DNA of 64,000 bases from Cladorhizidae sp. MBARI D1340-BT2 (Eukaryota; Porifera; Demospongiae; Poecilosclerida; Cladorhizidae), in the NCBI GenBank assembly GCA_028752905.1, contig JAQNBH010000013.1, forward strand, positions 25,917,239 to 25,981,238, written 5' to 3'. The position numbers were made by a program, and so were the translations under genes. Positions 63,671-64,000 of the stretch are shown piece by piece (position 1 is the stretch's first letter; the number at the start of each line of letters is the position of its first letter). The notes below the pieces were generated by a model. It was not told the origin of the DNA. It saw only the letters and a program-made list of their open reading frames with translations, and searched no databases.

Positions 63671-64000
63671 ATGGCCACAATATTTGGCACCTTTCATCCG
63701 GAGTGTGATACTATCAAGGCGTACCTGGAATGAGTTCAACTCTACTTCACCGCAATTGATGTCCCAGAGGACAAACGAGTCCATATCTTATTGAGCTCCA
63801 TTGGAGCACCTACTTACTCACTCCTCAGTGACCTTCTGGCTCCTCAACTGCCCAGTACAAAGTCTCTGCCCGTTATCACGGCAGCTCTATTCAAACATTT
63901 TGAACCCAAACGGGCGGTAATTGCCGAACGGTTCCACTTCCACAAACGCAATCAGTCTGTGGCGGAGAGTGTTGCAGATTACGATGCAAGTCTATGCAAG
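63671..64000 (+). pseudogene. gypsy gag, 5' part, with an in-frame stop; cut by the window edge
   Basis: ATG at 63671 (MATIFGTFHPECDTIKAYLE), then TGA at 63731, then VQLYFTAIDVPEDKRVHILL, LSSIGAPTYSLLSDLLAPQL and HFEPKRAVIAERFHFHKRNQ. This is a typical metazoan gypsy gag N-terminal half (LSSIGAPTY, PKRxVIAERFxFHKRxQ). The stop sits where the family usually has Arg, so a CGA-to-TGA change is the likely lesion. Otherwise the frame is open to the window end. Confidence 0.8.

Overview
This window is animal (metazoan) nuclear DNA. Genes are sparse, introns are short or absent, and most of the sequence is decayed transposable elements and minisatellites. The conserved genes are a single-exon TRIM-NHL ubiquitin ligase with pseudogene copies, a single-exon class C (mGluR-like) GPCR, a single-exon family 92 glycosyltransferase, a two-exon THAP protein, and the start of a gene with a NOL4/KRBA2-type N-terminal domain. 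This set, with Penelope-like elements, BEL/Pao and INT-first Ty3/gypsy elements and DUF4371-type hAT elements, fits a sponge or another early-branching marine invertebrate. A demosponge is my best guess; it is an inference and not proven by the window.

Layout. 1-3.3 kb: Mutator-like and LINE relics. 3.3-4.4 kb: first copy of a composite repeat with a 27-bp minisatellite core. 4.4-8.7 kb: NHL gene fragment, minus-strand gypsy relic and plus-strand BEL/Pao relic. 8.7-12.2 kb: intact TRIM-NHL gene (minus). 12.3-13.3 kb: minisatellite and pogo relic. 14.2-17.1 kb: two tandem composite repeats. 17.1-18.9 kb: hAT relic. 19.8-21.2 kb: GT92 gene (minus). 21.5-26.5 kb: three DNA transposons side by side (THAP/SWIM element, Tigger-type MITE, hAT). 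26.6-32.2 kb: LINE and two gypsy relics. 34.55-37.12 kb: class C GPCR (plus). 37.6-40.7 kb: hairpins, LINE relic and a 757-bp palindromic foldback element. 41.3-45.9 kb: Penelope-like relic and a bounded hAT. 46-47 kb: minisatellites. 48.1-50.7 kb: decayed member of an unnamed large protein family. 50.7-52 kb: minisatellites. 52.2-54.4 kb: Penelope-like RT. 54.6-56.6 kb: about 48 copies of a 42-bp minisatellite. 56.7-60.7 kb: second BEL + VNTR + TRIM-NHL block, with the TRIM decayed. 61.7-62.2 kb: hAT C-terminal relic. 62.5-63.3 kb: NOL4/KRBA2-like exons. 63.4-64 kb: 5' end of another gypsy element, cut by the window edge.

Four host-type reading frames appear usable: TRIM-NHL at 9798-11993, GT92 at 19827-21164, the GPCR at 34550-37120, and the spliced THAP frame at 22502-22945, which lies inside a transposon. 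The main story is repeat-driven remodelling. A BEL element, a minisatellite and a TRIM-NHL gene were copied together as a block of about 3.4-4.1 kb. Nested insertions leave diagnostic target-site duplications: TTAA for the foldback element, TA for the Tigger-type element, and five bases for two hAT elements. Unit counts, coordinates of diffuse repeats and family assignments were read by eye without database searches.
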